Positions 9,140-21,909 are shown, numbered from the stretch's first letter. The stretch is DNA of 64,000 nt from Argentina anserina (GCF_933775445.1 NC_065877.1:25482001-25546000), one strand, 5' to 3'. Numbers and translations are program-made. Notes: a model not told the origin generated them from the sequence alone.

Positions 9140-10973
9140 TTAGAAAAAAAATCCCCGAGCTTCTCTCTCCTTTCTCCGATTCGACCCTCCTCCGGAATAA
9201 CAATTGGACCTGCAAGACAAATATCGTAGGGGTGAGTGTCGTCCTCGCTTGCCCAGTAGGGGCCAGCCCGCCCATGAGGTTTGAAAACCAAAATCAGGTA
9301 ATGATAGGTTTTATAAAACATTGAGGTAGGTTTTTGGCCAGAGAAAACCATATTCGAAATATAATGCAAGTTTGGGAATATCATGCTAAAATAGTTTGTG
9401 GAGCTCCAAAGGTAGGGTAAGGCAAATTCAACTTCAAGCAATGCTCGACCGATCCTAGCGACTAAATAGTCGAGGCCAACTACACGTCTGTTATAATAAC
9501 AGAGTAGCGAGAGTGTCCATTTAAACAGAATGCCCTCAATAGTATAGAATAAAATGGATCCAATAATAGAAGCTAGGCTCCCGTCAATCTCAGGTCAACA
9601 CACGCGAGGATTCACTACTTACCATATCTCCAAATCGTGCCTAGTCTAGGGTTTTTCACAATATTTAATGCATCATAAATTATTCAACCGAGAACTAGAC
9701 TATGCAATTTATTTGGCCAAATACAACATAGGAGGGTTAGCTCCCCTACTTGGAATGACCTGCAGAATCTCAGCCGTTATCCAAATCCAATGTATAGCTG
9801 CTGCTACTACTCCAAGTCTCTGAAAGATCCTCATAATATCAATTCTGAGTTTATGAGGTATAAAAGAGTCAACATCAAAGATAAGTTGACTCTATCATTT
9901 TCCTAGTTTGACCAGGAAAGTCAATCTTTGACTTTCCATTGACCAAGTCTTTCCTAGTTTGAGCAGGAATTGACCATGTTGACCAATTCTCGGAAAATCC
10001 GAGAATAATCCAATTTCAATAATCGATCGACACTAAGCATACTTTATGGTTATATAAGTTACTCAGCATCATATCAAAGACTTATTTATTATACCGACAC
10101 ATTTCTAAGTTAAATAGTTTCTCAATTTTCGAACCAAGTGAGAATCGGAACTATCGAATAGTCGTAACTAAAAGTTTACGTTCATTCATCGACTTTTTAG
10201 TTAAAATTGGGTTTTCACTAAGTTACCGTAGGTAACATTAAAACCGTTAAAATCATTTAGTGAATAGTAAAAAGGTAACTTAGGATAAAACCATAAAAAG
10301 TCAAAGTCAAACAGTAAAATTAAATAGTAAAACTGACATTGGTATTTTAGTAATTTCACATTACGGTAAAAACAGTAAAAGTATAACAGTAAAAACCAAC
10401 TCTTCACTCTTATCACTCCGATCATATTTCTGGCCTCCCAAACCACCTCCGATCGATTCATAAACAACCAACAACACAAAAACCAACATAATGCAACAAT
10501 GAGAACACCACAGAGGCAACAAGAAGATCAAATTCTGCCTATGGTGACTAAAATACAGAGGTAAAAGGCCGTGATTCTCTTAGCCTCGATCTAGAGCTGC
10601 TGCCTTGCCCATACGTGTTGCCACTGTCCCAAAAGCCTTCACCAAACTCGCCAGAGTTGGGTTTATTGGCAGAAGCAAAACAGAGAAAGAGGAACAAAGA
10701 GATTAAGTTATAATCTCAACAAATCAAGAAGAAAGAAGGCCGGAAGTTGAAGAGGAAGACTGAGCTTACCAAATTTGGCCCGAGAAGCCCATCGAGGTTA
10801 CGAAGGCACTGTCGAGAAAAGGAGAACAACGGCGAAGATGGTGGTGTCGACAGTGATAACAACCCAGAAAATGAGAAATCGGGTCAATCTTCAATTAATG
10901 AAATTGAGTGAAGAATCAAACTGGGTATGAAGAATAGAGAATTGGCTTACCATTAGGAGACTAAGGAGTTCGT

Positions 10974-12963
10974 TAGGGGTGTTAATTGAAAACCAAAAAC
11001 CGAACCATAACCGAACCATAACCGTAAAAAACCGAAGAAAAAAAAACCCGCACCAAACCGCAAAAAAACTGCACCAAACCGGAAGATTTGGTGTGGTTTT
11101 GGTTTCGGATGTTTGGAAACCGAAACCGAACCGAAAAACCGAATATATATATATATATTATAAATAAATTATATTATTTATAGATATATTTAATATACAT
11201 AATTAAATATGTTATCGATCGAGACCCAAACTTTATCAAAATTCGGTGAATTTTTTACCATATCTGTATTTATCTATACTGATCACATCCGACGGTCGAA
11301 ATTTAATAATTTGAATTTTAGATATTGGAACCACAACATGTCTACTAATGTGGTATAACTTGTTTAGTGGTCTTTTTTCAAATGTTTGCATTTGTGAAGC
11401 AACTATATCTTATAAATAGAATTTTGCAAATCTGTCTGCATGATACGTTACGTATAGTGAAATATGGTTATGGTAAAAAATCACATATTTTCGATAATGT
11501 TTGTGTCCCGATCGAGGCGGTCAACCCTTTTTACGCTTATTATCCCATATGGGCCTATGGGTAGCTGGAAGGTAAAATTTTTGAAAATTTTACACGAGCT
11601 GCTACATCACATATATGTGAGAGTGTGTGCATGAAAAAATCCACCAAACCTAGTCAAGAAGGAGGGGGTAAGAACAAATTCACTTAATTAGATGAAATTA
11701 AGTTAATGTTGACCACATCGATCGAGACTCAAATATTATCAAAATTAGATGAATTTTTACCATATCTGTATTTAAATATGCTGTTCACATTTCACGGTCA
11801 AAATTTAATATTTTGAATTTTAGACATTAGAACCACAACATGCCTACTAATGTGGTATAACTTGTTTAGTGGCTTTTTGCAAATGTATGCATTTGTGAAG
11901 CAACTATCTATTATAAATATAATTTTACAAATCTGTCCGCATGATGCGTTACGTATAGTGAAATATGGTTATGGTAAAAAAATCACATATTTTCGATAAC
12001 GTTTGTGTCCCGATCAAGGCGGTTAACCTTTTTTACGCTTATTATCCCCTATGGGCCTATGGGTAGCCCTATCCCTGGAAGGTAAAAATTTTGAAAATTT
12101 TACACGAGCTGCTACATCACATATATGTGAGAGTGTGTGCGTGAAAGAATCCACCAAAACTAGTCAAGAAGGAGGGGGTAAGAACGAATTCACACTTAAT
12201 AAGATGAAATTAAGTTAATGTTGACCACATCGATCGAAACCCAAATTTTAACAAAATTAGATGAATTTGTGACCATATCCGTATTTAAATATGCTAGATC
12301 ACATCTGACGGTCAAAATTTAATATTTTGAATTTTAGACATTGAAACCACAACATGCCTACTAATGTGGTATAACTTGTTTAATGGCTTTTTGCAATTGT
12401 ATGCATTTGTGAAGCAACTATATCTTGTAAATAGAATTTATAAATGTATTGTATGTGAAATCATGTGTTAATTTCATGAAGGTTGTTTTTGCAAGATTTA
12501 GGTCATGGAGTTTGCTGTTGTTGTTGCTGATCTATATTACCTTGGTTGCCAGCAACTCCCCTGCAATGTTGTTATATGTTCATATTGTTCTAGGTTTTCG
12601 TTGCTTTTATTTCTCTTTCCATAAACTGTTATGTGGCATTGTGGGTTGCCGTTTTTCATTGCTTTCCTTTTCTTTTCAGAAACTGGTATGTAATATGAGA
12701 CGTTTCTACTTTCTAGACTTGTTCTTTTTATTTCGTTAAGAATCAAGTAGATAGACAAGGATAGAAACTCCGATTTTCTTTACAAAATAACCGAAAGAAA
12801 AACCGATATAAACCAGAGAAAAATCAAACCAAACCGAACCGAACACAATTGGTTTTTGAAAAAAAAAAGTGAAAAACCAAACCGAACCAAACCGAATAAA
12901 TAGAACGATTTGGTGTTCGGTATCACCTATAAATCGCACCATTCACACCGATTAACACCCCTA
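10974..12963. mobile_element. Non-autonomous hAT-like element
   Basis: The ends are inverted repeats: TAGGGGTGTTAAT at 10974 and ATTAACACCCCTA ending at 12963. Flanks are GAGTTCGT (10966-10973) and GAGTTCGC (12965-12972), a near-perfect 8-bp duplication as expected for hAT, with one extra T on the right. Subterminal copies of AACCGAACC and its complement occur at both ends (11000-11140, 12780-12900), as in hAT elements. No transposase is encoded; the interior is mostly a 0.5-kb tandem repeat. Confidence 0.75.
11213..12440. repeat. Tandem repeat, ~505-bp unit, about 2.5 copies
   Basis: The block starting CGATCGAGACCCAAA recurs at 11216, 11719 and 12231. Each unit carries ACCATATCTGTATTTA, CTACTAATGTGGTATAACTT and, in the first two, GTGTCCCGATC and CTGCTACATCACATATATG. 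The third is cut near 12440. Copies differ by substitutions and small indels. Confidence 0.88.
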
Positions 12964-13540
12964 TGAGTTCGCCGAGCTGAAGAGCTCGCCGGAAAATCAC
13001 TAAAGACATCTCACTGCCTCTGTTTCGATTTCACCAAAAACTATGGTGAAAATATGATCGAGATACATGGTTGCAGAGAGGGAGAAGAGGTGGTCAAGAT
13101 GGTGGTGATATATGCTCCAGTCTCGCCGGAACGACGGCGGTCAAATAAGGTGAAGGTATTTTTCGGTGGTTCGGTGCAGTCTCGGTGAGGAGGAAGAAAC
13201 AAAAACAAATGAGGGAGAGAGAGATCGCGAGGAAGAAGAAAAGAAAACTGACTTGGGCCCGGGTCTTGGGCTCGGGTCAAGCTGAAGAATTGGGCTTTGT
13301 CAAAAGCCTGAAAACAAATACCCAAAACTGAAAATAATTTTTAGAACAAAACAAAACTTTTGGAAAATCGTAAAAACAAAACTAAGCGTCAGAAAAATAT
13401 TCCGAAGACATTTCCGAGCTTGTGGCGACGCATAGCTTAAAAACGATATATTAAACTACGTACTCGACATTTAAATTAAATGTCGTTTAATTATTCCTAA
13501 AGTGTCGGTAATCGAGATTAGATATTTGGGGTCTTGCAAT

Positions 13541-13853
13541 AATCAATACCTGGTTTTTGCTTGTAGCCTTTGGCTACCAATCTCGCCTTGAAACGATCTA
13601 CCCATTTGACTTCAATTGCTATTTTTCCTTCTGGAAGTGATGTGAGCTCCCAATGTATCATTCCTTTCAATTGCTTGAATTTCCTCATCCATTGCCTTGA
13701 CCCAATGTTGTTGCCGACAAGCTTCATTATAAGTAAGAGGGTCAGAATCAGATTACAATGCAAAGTTGACAATATTTTCATTTGATGTGGATCTCCATTT
13801 GATATGTGTCTCCTTCTAGTGTTCAACTCATAATCCTTCAAGTATGGTGGCAA
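13541..13853 (-). pseudogene. Copia RT, N-terminal start only
   Basis: The frame ends LPEGKIAIEVKWVD and ARLVAKGYKQKPGIDY, the well-conserved beginning of copia RT. The catalytic YVDD part is absent because foreign sequence starts immediately after PGIDY. The upstream linker is scrambled by frame changes. Confidence 0.82.
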
Positions 13854-14086
13854 ACGAAGATCACGTTGAGACCTTGTTGGTGCAACTTCAACTGGAGGAT
13901 CAACTTCTGGACTTTCTTATGTTGGAGATAGAGCTTTCGGGTTACTAACTAACTTACCATCTTCAATTAACTCATCCTCTAATGGAATTGATGAGGATAG
14001 TTTGCCCTTTTCAATGCAGTAGATGTGGCTGATCTGTTTTCCTTAGAACTCCAACTCCACGCACTTTGCTCATCAAATGTGACGTC

Positions 14087-14713
14087 TTAGCTAATTATTA
14101 CCTTCTTTATCTCCGGGTTGTAAAGCTTGTACCCCTTTGTCACAATGCTATAGTCGATAAAGATGCACTTTTCAGCTTTATCATCAAGCTTATTCCTTAT
14201 CTTATCCGGAATATGAGCAAATGCGATGCATCCGAACACCCTCATATGCCAAATTTTAGGCTTCTGACCACTCCATATCACATATGGAATAACTTCATGT
14301 TTCTACTAGGAGCCCATTCAAGATATACAAAGCACAAGCAACGACTTCCCCCCAAAACTCTTTGGGTAAATTTTTAAATTTTAGCATACATCTCACCATA
14401 TCTATAATGGTTTTGTTTTTTTCTCTCCGTCACTCTATTTTGTTGAGGCGTGTACATGGCTGTCAATCGGTGGTTAATACCATTCTTTTTCAAGAATTCA
14501 TTACATACAATATATTCTGAACCTCGATCAATTCTCAAACACCTTCATCTTTTCACCACTTTTCTTTTCAACGTAAGTTTTGAACTCCTTAAATATGTTA
14601 CATGCCTCAGACTTGTTCTTCAACAAATAAACCCATGCTTTCCTACTAAAATCGTCGATAAAAGTGACAAAATATTTTTTGCCACCATATGAGCGAACCT
14701 CAACTGTACACAA
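14087..14713 (-). pseudogene. Copia integrase, fragmented
   Basis: The catalytic-core start is seen at 14713-14528 (SYGGKKYFVTFIDDFSRKAW, LKNKSEACNIFKEF). The C-terminal part is at 14281-14087 (MRVFGCIAFAHIP, RNKLDDKAEKCIFIDY, TKGYKLYNP). Between them the frame is interrupted by several stops. Confidence 0.83.
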
Positions 14714-15023
14714 GTCTCACAAACTTGGTTTGGAACATGAATATGAGGCAATCCAGAGAGTAAATGTTTTCTAACTAAAGCACTCAAACTATTGAAATTT
14801 AAATGACCATAACGCGTATGTCATAAGCAATTATCACCATTTGACATAGAAGCAAAGCAATGCAACTTATCATACTGCATAAATAATGGAAATGAGTGAT
14901 TAGAAGCCATGGTTACTTGTGCTATTAGCTTCTGTCGAGGATCTTTAATAGTGAAAACTCATCTGTAAATCCTCATGTCATAACCTTTCTTTGATAATTG
15001 CCCCACACTCAGCAAATTGTGAT

Positions 15024-15338
15024 TCAAGCCAGGCACATAATACACATTTGATATGGTGTTGTACATCCCATTCTTCGACTAAATAGCAATCTTGCGCCTT
15101 TGCCTTTAGCTGGCATCATTGTAGCATTCCCAAATGGTATATCCGACTGTATGGACTCATTAAACTCCACAAACAACTCCTTGTGGCCAGGCATATGATT
15201 GCTACAACCTGTATCTAAATACCATGTAATCTGCTCACCATTACTAAATGCATTGAAAACCATCAACATAGACTCCTCACTGTCATTGTTGTCCACTGCA
15301 AGCTTGGCATGAAACTGCTTGTTCTCTGACCTTCTCAA
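15024..15338 (-). pseudogene. Copia protease region
   Basis: ITWYLDTGCSNHMPGHKELF contains the DTG active-site triplet in the usual copia context. The frame opens near the end of gag and is lost after KGKGARLLFS by a frame change. Confidence 0.83.
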
Positions 15339-15960
15339 GTTGCATCAATCCTTATAATGACTATATCTATTGCAATTGAAGCATTGGACATGTGATCTAT
15401 CTCGTCCTTGACTCCAATGAAAGTCTCTACCTCTTCCTCTTCTTGCTCCAAATCTGCCCTATGAACCTCTCTTGTAATTAAAATTATGATTTTTCTGAGT
15501 TGAGCTTGACTCACCGCAGGCAACCAATTCTTCTCCTTTTTGAAGCTTAATTGAGTATGTAATGCTTTTTCAATCACCATCTCCGACTTCTTGTTCAACC
15601 TTTGTTCATAGGCCTGCAAGGAACTCATCAAATCATCCACCGTCATAGCAATGAGGTCTTGTGACTCCTTAATGACTGTGACCTTTCCTTCAAACCGTTT
15701 CGTCAAGATTTGAAGAATCTTCTCCACAATCTGAAGCTCTTTGATATCCTCCCCATTGGCTTTTCATTTGATTGACAATAGCCAATGTTCTTGCAAAGTA
15801 TTCGGAGATGCTCTCTTTCTTTTCCATCTAAAGAAGCTTGAACTGCCACCGTAGAGTCTGCAATCTCACCTTCTTCGCTTTATCTTGCCCTACATATGTA
15901 TTAATCAGACAATCCCATACCTCCTCGCAGACTTACAGTATTGACTCCCATTGAGGCAAT
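15335..15960 (-). pseudogene. Copia gag (UBN2-like) remnant
   Basis: The readable part, 15727-15335, contains MEKILQILTKRFEGKVTVIKE and MTVDDLMSSLQAYEQRLNKK, typical of the gag_pre/UBN2 region of plant copia elements. Upstream sequence to about 15960 still resembles gag on the minus strand but is broken. The end, which should hold the CCHC knuckle, is shifted. Confidence 0.7.
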
Positions 15961-16636
15961 GTACACAATGTAATCAGGGTTTTTTTTCTTAATTTTACTT
16001 GGAAGCTTTTTTGGATAATCTGGTTAGTAAATATATATCTAATTGGATGAGAAGAGTTTATGAGCGAATTGGAAATTTTATAATTCCATACATGGCAAAG
16101 GTTTGTATATATGTGTGTATATGCATCCATGTATGTCTATTTTATAGTCTTATAATCTTGTTACACGCTCTCATTATTAATAAAAATGACCCTATAGCAG
16201 CCCTTGTATGAATATATAAAGTTTTCCCAACCAGAAACGGCTGCATCACAACTGTTCAAAGTCAATATGTATCTCCCACTTGTTCCAAAAGCCTACAAAA
16301 TATGAGTTTCCCACAAATTTTCCACACACGCAAATTTATTATTTTGAGATCTGTACAACAATAATTGTATGTGAAACCCAGAAGCAAAAGCCAATGGCTG
16401 AGGTTCATGTGCCCTTTAACAACAGAATGTCTAAATATAGCAAAACCTCCCACATCAACTATCTTTTATCCAAACAAAACCAACGTCTTTCCATTACTTC
16501 TACAACCAAGACCGGAGCAAGAGGCCAATATATATATATATATATAATGGCATACAACCTGCGAAGGTCTGTACCACTGTTTTGTTGTGGAATTCCATTT
16601 TTACATAAAATCTATATGTATAGTTCATATCCAGAA
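15961..16636. other. Intergenic, no gene recognised
   Basis: AT-rich DNA with a short (TA)n tract near 16530-16547. Open frames here have no recognisable motif or support. Confidence 0.6.
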
Positions 16637-17006
16637 TGAAGTTTCACTATGAAATTACAGAGTGAAGTTCTAATTTTGGCACATTTTTTAGTCAAATTTT
16701 TTCACCATAAGCGATTCAATATTTAGATATGTTATTCAATATCATCTCTACAAAGTTTCATCTAATTCAACAATGGTTTGAGCTTTTAAAATTGAGAAAT
16801 ATATGAATGGTTCATGTTGAATATTTTTTATTCATTAATTAATTTAATCTAATTTCAATACCTTAACGGTGTCCAAATTAGATGAAACTTTATAGAGATG
16901 ATTTTGAATAACATACCTAAATATTGAATCGCTTATAGTGAAAAAATTTAACAAAAAAATGTACCAAAATTAGAACTTCACTCTGTAATTTCAAAGTGAA
17001 GTTTCA
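16637..17006. mobile_element. MITE with long terminal inverted repeats
   Basis: The left arm (about 16637-16800) includes AATTACAGAGTGAAGTTCTA, TTTTGGCACATTTTTTAGTC and GCGATTCAATATTTAG. The right arm (to about 17006) has their reverse complements in reverse order with few differences. The arms make up most of the about 370-bp element. No transposase is present. I could not settle a target duplication, so the superfamily is open. Confidence 0.8.
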
Positions 17007-18285
17007 ATATATATATATACACACACAATATGCATTGCCAGATAAACAGTTCTCCATTTTCTATTCCTTCTGGTTATCTATATCGTCATTTTAAAGAACA
17101 CCACTAGCAGCATGATCGACTGCATGAGATTAGACTTTGTATTAGAATGGAAATTAGGGTATCTGACAAATCAGGGGGCCGGGGAATTAGTGAAAACTTA
17201 AGGGTTTGAAGATCGATGTAGCAGCTCAAATAATATATTTCAATCCCCGTTCTCTTTTCTACGCTCTAATTTGATTGAACATATATGGTATTGTACGTAA
17301 GAGTCGATCCAACTGCCACCCGTTTGTCAGTACAATTCAGTCACGTACGTTTGGCAGCGTAGACATACGTACGGTTAGTTCAGATATCAGATATATACAG
17401 CGCGCATAAGAAGTACAAGATGACAGACTTGCAAGGCTCAAAATCGAAAACTCGTAAAAAAACCCACATCATTAGGACAATAATCATCCATTCATGATCA
17501 TGATCATGATAATATTTTCGTAAAAGAATACAATAGTTGCATACGTACTCCTTGGAACAATCAAGTTAAATCTGATGAAGAGGTTGATTAAAAAAAATCT
17601 AATAAAGAGAAGGGTTTTATATATGCAAATATGGTAATTAATAGACCCACCTGGCCAAAATCAAGAAAAAGAAGAAACAAGCATGTGCTAAGCAATGAGG
17701 TTAGGGGTTACTTTCAAAGGCACGCTTTGGGTTGAATCAAGGAGACAGGACCACTGACTAGGATTCACAATTCTTAAGGGAATGTCCCTTGTGTTGGTTA
17801 GTACAACAATTGCTTAAACAAATACTTAGCACAAATAAACATCTCCAAGAAAGCTGAGCCTCGAGTACATAAACATTCATGCAGATTTTTATCATATAGT
17901 TGCTGATCCTTAATTTTGTATTCAAATGAAGAAATTTGATCGTGTGCAGCTACATTATTTCGTTTATTGCTACTTCCACTATGTACATATAGCATGACGA
18001 TCAATCCCAGAACATGACACTAAATAGTGGAAACAGTAAAAGACGATCGATGGTAGTGGAAATAGAATTTTCCCGAAAGGAGGTCTTGGGTGGTGGGTGT
18101 ATTGATGGCATGGAATGAGACCGGATTATAAATCAAGATGTAATGATGAAGAGAATGATTTGGGTCAAATTGGGTTTTCGGAGGTTAATCATTGTCGATA
18201 AAATGGTAATGATGATGGGAATGATTAAAGGTCTTTTGGGTTAGGGCTTCTATTTTTTTTTTCGTTTTTATCTTAGTTTTCGGGA
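17007..18285. other. Intergenic, downstream of the bHLH gene
   Basis: No coding or repeat structure recognised beyond a short TGATCATGATCATGATAAT stretch near 17500. The part nearest 18285 should include the 3' UTR of the bHLH gene. Confidence 0.5.
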
Positions 18286-19596
18286 CTAATTTAGGGGTTG
18301 ATGGATATTATGATTAGGATTAAGGAGGAGAGGGATATGGTGTGTTTGCATGGGGAAGGAAGGATTGAAAGAGAAAGCAAAACTTGCAGGAGCAAGACAA
18401 TTACTCATGGAATCGATCTTTTGGCCCAAATTCTCTAAAGCCTTGACTTGTGACCTGAGGAACTTGAGGTAATTTGCAGCCTCATCGAGCATAGAAGCAG
18501 TGTCCATCTTGCTTCCACCAGGAACCAGCTTCTGCAAAACCCTAATTCTCTCGCTGATCCTCTCCCTCCTTTGCCTTGCAGCCACCGTCTGTGGATCAGA
18601 CGAGATCTTCACATTCTTCCTCTTGGGCCGCTCGACCATCTCTATACCCAAGTTGACTGGCCTGAAAACCGCGGCGCGGTAAATCATCTCCTTCATCTGT
18701 GCGATGACCTCTGGATCAGGTTCTTGATCAGTGGAGGAATCTGATGGTGATGATGAAGTTGGCTGCTGAAAATTGATGTTGGTTGTGCTTGGAGTGCTGG
18801 ACTTCTGATCTGATGATGACTTGATCTTCTTCGCCTTCGGTGGGTTTTCAGAGATGAGCCTAAACCCACCACCTTCTGCATTAGCAGTAGAAGAATCTGT
18901 GTGAAAAAGATCAAAGTGTTGACTATAGTTTTCTGCACAAAACTTCAGCTGATCGCTTTGGTCATCGCTGCGGCTTCTCTTGTTGAAACTTTGAGTTGCT
19001 TTGGTTGCTCTTGATGCATTGTTAGTGGTCTCGGACTCCCCCGATGAGACTCCAGTAGTAGCACTGCCTGTTCCGAAGTTCCATAAGTTTGATCTTCGAC
19101 AATCTGGAAACATTGTAGAATTAATTGCATCATCTTGATTTATAGATGTAGTGTCTTCAGCAGTGTTGCTATTGGTTGCAGACAGCAAGCAATCCAGAGA
19201 CTCAATGGAACATGTCGCTCTTGACGCCTGCCGAGCCTTGATATGATGATGTTCATCAGCCATGAAAGCACTGCTGATCAGAGAGTTCAGTGAATAAGGC
19301 GTAGTGATTGCAAAATGGGCTTGACGCAATTGCTCAGCGGCCAAACTTTTACCACCCCAATGTTGCTGAGCCATTTGAGTATTACTCGGAGGACTCGGGG
19401 TATTAGAATTCATCATCATGTGAGGTTCTTGGCCTTGTTGAAGTTGATGATCTTGGATTGGTATATTGAAGACACTGGAGCCAGAGTTATTGGACATCAA
19501 TAAGCTCTCTTGATCAAGATCATGTTGATGATGGTTGCTCCATAGGGTGGCTGTGTTTGTGATAATGTGCGAGCTATCCCAAGCAAAACTATCCAT
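18286..19596 (-). CDS. bHLH transcription factor, bHLH087/HECATE-INDEHISCENT group
   Basis: A single 436-codon open frame starting [10 protein letters not shown] and ending NHNIHQPLN. Residues about 334-390 form the bHLH domain: basic part [14 protein letters not shown], first helix VLQKLVPGG, loop SKMDTASM, second helix [18 protein letters not shown]. Just before it, [18 protein letters not shown] and [16 protein letters not shown] are typical of subgroup VIIIb and closest to bHLH087 as I recall that family. The N-terminal 290 residues are Ser/Asn/Gln/His-rich and probably disordered. It should be nuclear and DNA-binding as a dimer. The usual E-box His of plant bHLH basic regions is Gln here. 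Relatives act in tissue patterning and auxin-related development; the role of this gene is inferred only. The intact frame argues for a working gene. Confidence 0.92.
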   Translation of the reverse strand: MDSFAWDSSHIITNTATLWSNHHQHDLDQESLLMSNNSGSSVFNIPIQDHQLQQGQEPHMMMNSNTPSPPSNTQMAQQHWGGKSLAAEQLRQAHFAITTPYSLNSLISSAFMADEHHHIKARQASRATCSIESLDCLLSATNSNTAEDTTSINQDDAINSTMFPDCRRSNLWNFGTGSATTGVSSGESETTNNASRATKATQSFNKRSRSDDQSDQLKFCAENYSQHFDLFHTDSSTANAEGGGFRLISENPPKAKKIKSSSDQKSSTPSTTNINFQQPTSSSPSDSSTDQEPDPEVIAQMKEMIYRAAVFRPVNLGIEMVERPKRKNVKISSDPQTVAARQRRERISERIRVLQKLVPGGSKMDTASMLDEAANYLKFLRSQVKALENLGQKIDSMSNCLAPASFAFSFNPSFPMQTHHIPLLLNPNHNIHQPLN

Positions 19597-20394
19597 TGAT
19601 TATAAACCTTCAGAGTGAAAAGTACTCTTGAGATCAGAATGAGTACAAAATGATATAATAATTATTCCTGAATATATATCCACTATTTGCATGTTACTTC
19701 TCTAACAAATATATTAAGTATGCACATATATCATCTATCTGGCCGATGATAGCCAGCTAGAGAAATATTGAATTGGACTATAGGACATTAGATGACATAC
19801 CAATTTCAGATCCAGCTGCCAACCAATAGCGATCACGAACAGCCAACCAAGACCAGAAAAACGGTTGATTTAGCACTACTGACTGCTATGCTCTTCCTTC
19901 TCAACAAATCAAATCTCAGCGGCTTCAGCTTTACACTTGTGTGCAATCCTGGCAATTCTAATAAGTGATGACAGCCGTCTTTAGTTCATCGATATCATGA
20001 AAACTGTTACCTGACGAAAACCACCAAGATCTAACGTCAGTTCAGGCAACTGTGTGTATCTGGATCGATAATGCACAAAGAAACTCTAAAATCTTATTAA
20101 AAAAAAGTAGTTTCATAAGTTACTACGTCATGCTAAGTTTTCATGCCGAAGATAGTTGCTCCAAGGGAACGAGAAAATGAGAGGAAAAATAAAAGGATGA
20201 TATAATTGAAGATGATGGCTTTCCCTACCTTAAGGAGAAGCTACAGAAATAGAGCACCAATAGATTGATACAGTGTTTTGTTAGTTGGTTGTGGCATGCT
20301 TAAATAGATAGGGAAGAAATGCAGATGCTCTAATTTTATATTCAAGCAATATCTTATATGTATACATTGGTAATAGTACTAGAACATCTATAAT

Positions 20395-20398
<4 letters not shown>
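19597..20398 (-). promoter_or_regulatory. Probable 5' leader and proximal promoter of the bHLH gene
   Basis: No gene is visible. On the minus strand a GTATGT at 19800 and an acceptor-like TATATTCAG ending at 19668 could bound a 133-bp leader intron. This is a guess from splice motifs alone. Confidence 0.3.

Positions 20399-20431
<33 letters not shown>
20399..20431. repeat. (GA)n microsatellite upstream of the bHLH gene
   Basis: About 16 uninterrupted GA units, 0.8 kb upstream of the bHLH start codon. GA tracts in plant promoters can bind BBR/BPC proteins; no use is shown here. Confidence 0.95.
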
Positions 20432-20433
<2 letters not shown>

Positions 20434-21873
20434 GATAAAATACTATAGTTTCCAATTCAAAGAGTTGAAAGAAGTATATAAAAAACAAATGGGGTTTGGA
20501 AAAGATAAGGCTTTTGGTCAGTTTGGTGGGGATGTAAGAGTATATTTTTGCAGATGGGGAGCATGAGAAATCAGAGATGATCAGAAGGATTTTGAATATA
20601 ATCTCAACTGATTCAATTATTTCTTTACTTGTTCTTTCTTTGGTTTCTGCATTCTGTTTAGTGGGAAAGCTAGGTTCTGACCTCCTTTTGGTTGCTTATA
20701 TGCTACATTTCCATGCGCACGGTAAAGTTTCAGTAAAAGTTAATTGCCGTTTAGAGTATTAGTGCAAGGTGTGAGGGCATCTTTTACAGTACCACTTCAA
20801 ATTTGTTCGTAGATCTTTAGGACCATGTCTCTTTCTAAAAGAGTTTCATTAATCATAGATATAATCATAACCTCTAGCTTTTGCTGGCCTTTCTACTGCA
20901 GTACGCTTTCTCTTGGTGAAAAAATGTGAAGATATATGTGCATATGGTGTCACAACCAAGATAACCTTCTGTTAAAAAAAAACAAATTCCAAGATAACCT
21001 AATGGATACCTGTTACAACCTTAGTGCCTGATATGCATGGGCATAATTTTGGATAGCGGCCCTTAATTGATATAACCCTCTTGGAGCACTTTAGCTAGCT
21101 ATAGCATGAAAAGAATGGTAAAATGTTTGATAACTAATTGATTCTTTTTTATGAACAGAGGATTAGCCGAGACCCGGCTTATCGAAAGACTTCATGCGTT
21201 TAAGAGCTCAAAGATTCAACATGTACATATGCAAACTTATACCAATCTCACAAGATCATGCAACTGGTCGAGCATACATATCCCTGATCGAAATGGAAGT
21301 TTACTGAATATTAGATTGTTGAGTGAAATGAACAATGTGACATAGTCAGAATAAATTTCATATCGATCTTGTTCATACAATGAGCTAGACATGAGCATAT
21401 ATTCAGAATAAGGCATGTTCTACTGATATTATCCAACAACTATTTGGAATGGCAAAAAAATACTTCATAGAAACCACACGTAACTTAATATACGCAACAT
21501 TACATCTTATGGACTCAGAAATTACTCGGAAATACGGTCCCACGTACAAATCAAAACCACCCATTAGCGGATAATATTGTCCTACAATTACCTCTCCTGA
21601 AGAATATGCTATAACTAATATATATGTTGGAACACAGAAAATCAGGTAAGCAATAAGCTAGAAGGAATTCTGTGTTGGGCGTAAGAACCATATACTGGTA
21701 ACATATATCTAATAAGTGCTTAGAACATGGCAATTGTTGGCAGGCAATTGCAAAGAGAGTCAGAGAGGAAGTGAAGATAGATGCAATAGAATTTTGTCTC
21801 ATAACACCCTAAGTATGCAGTTAGTACCAGACTACTAGCTTGAACAGTATATACTTCATCTAGATACTTGTAC

Positions 21874-21875
<2 letters not shown>
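20432..21875. other. Intergenic, no gene recognised
   Basis: AT-rich DNA. Short open frames at 20577 and 21151 show no family motif. It may hold distal regulatory sequence of the bHLH gene. Confidence 0.5.

Positions 21876-21909
<34 letters not shown>

Larger units (their letters stand above)
8789..9210 (+). repeat. Truncated gypsy LTR (U3 part)
   Basis: It starts TGTAATACCCCGAATTTTCGG, like other LTRs here. It has the U3 hairpin motif (8993-9028), a TATA box at 9106, the post-TATA palindrome (9121-9139) and the start of a CT-rich leader. Similarity stops near 9210. No target duplication was found. Confidence 0.75.
9211..13540 (-). repeat. Poorly classified minus-strand LTR-like block, split by a hAT
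   Basis: Read on the minus strand it begins TGCAAGACCCCAAATATC at 13540, exactly where the copia RT is cut. It contains a CT-rich, GC-rich leader-like part (12970-13300) and passes into AT-rich sequence with GTAAAACAGTAAAA phrases like those in the gypsy LTRs. Its lower end may be TGCAAGACAAAT at 9211. I found no target duplication and no coding domain, so it may be a degenerate solo LTR or several fragments. Confidence 0.35.
13541..15960 (-). mobile_element. Ty1/copia remnant, 3' half of pol missing
   Basis: Minus-strand domains run from high to low coordinate: gag, protease, integrase, start of RT. Protease-integrase-RT order is diagnostic of copia. Frames are broken by many stops. RT ends at PGIDY, where the LTR-like block begins at 13540. 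No LTR of its own was recognised. Confidence 0.82.

Noticed and set aside
8784..9195. TCCGG on both sides of the LTR fragment as a target duplication
   Set aside because: The right copy is inside the CT-rich leader with no LTR-type CA end before it; most likely chance.
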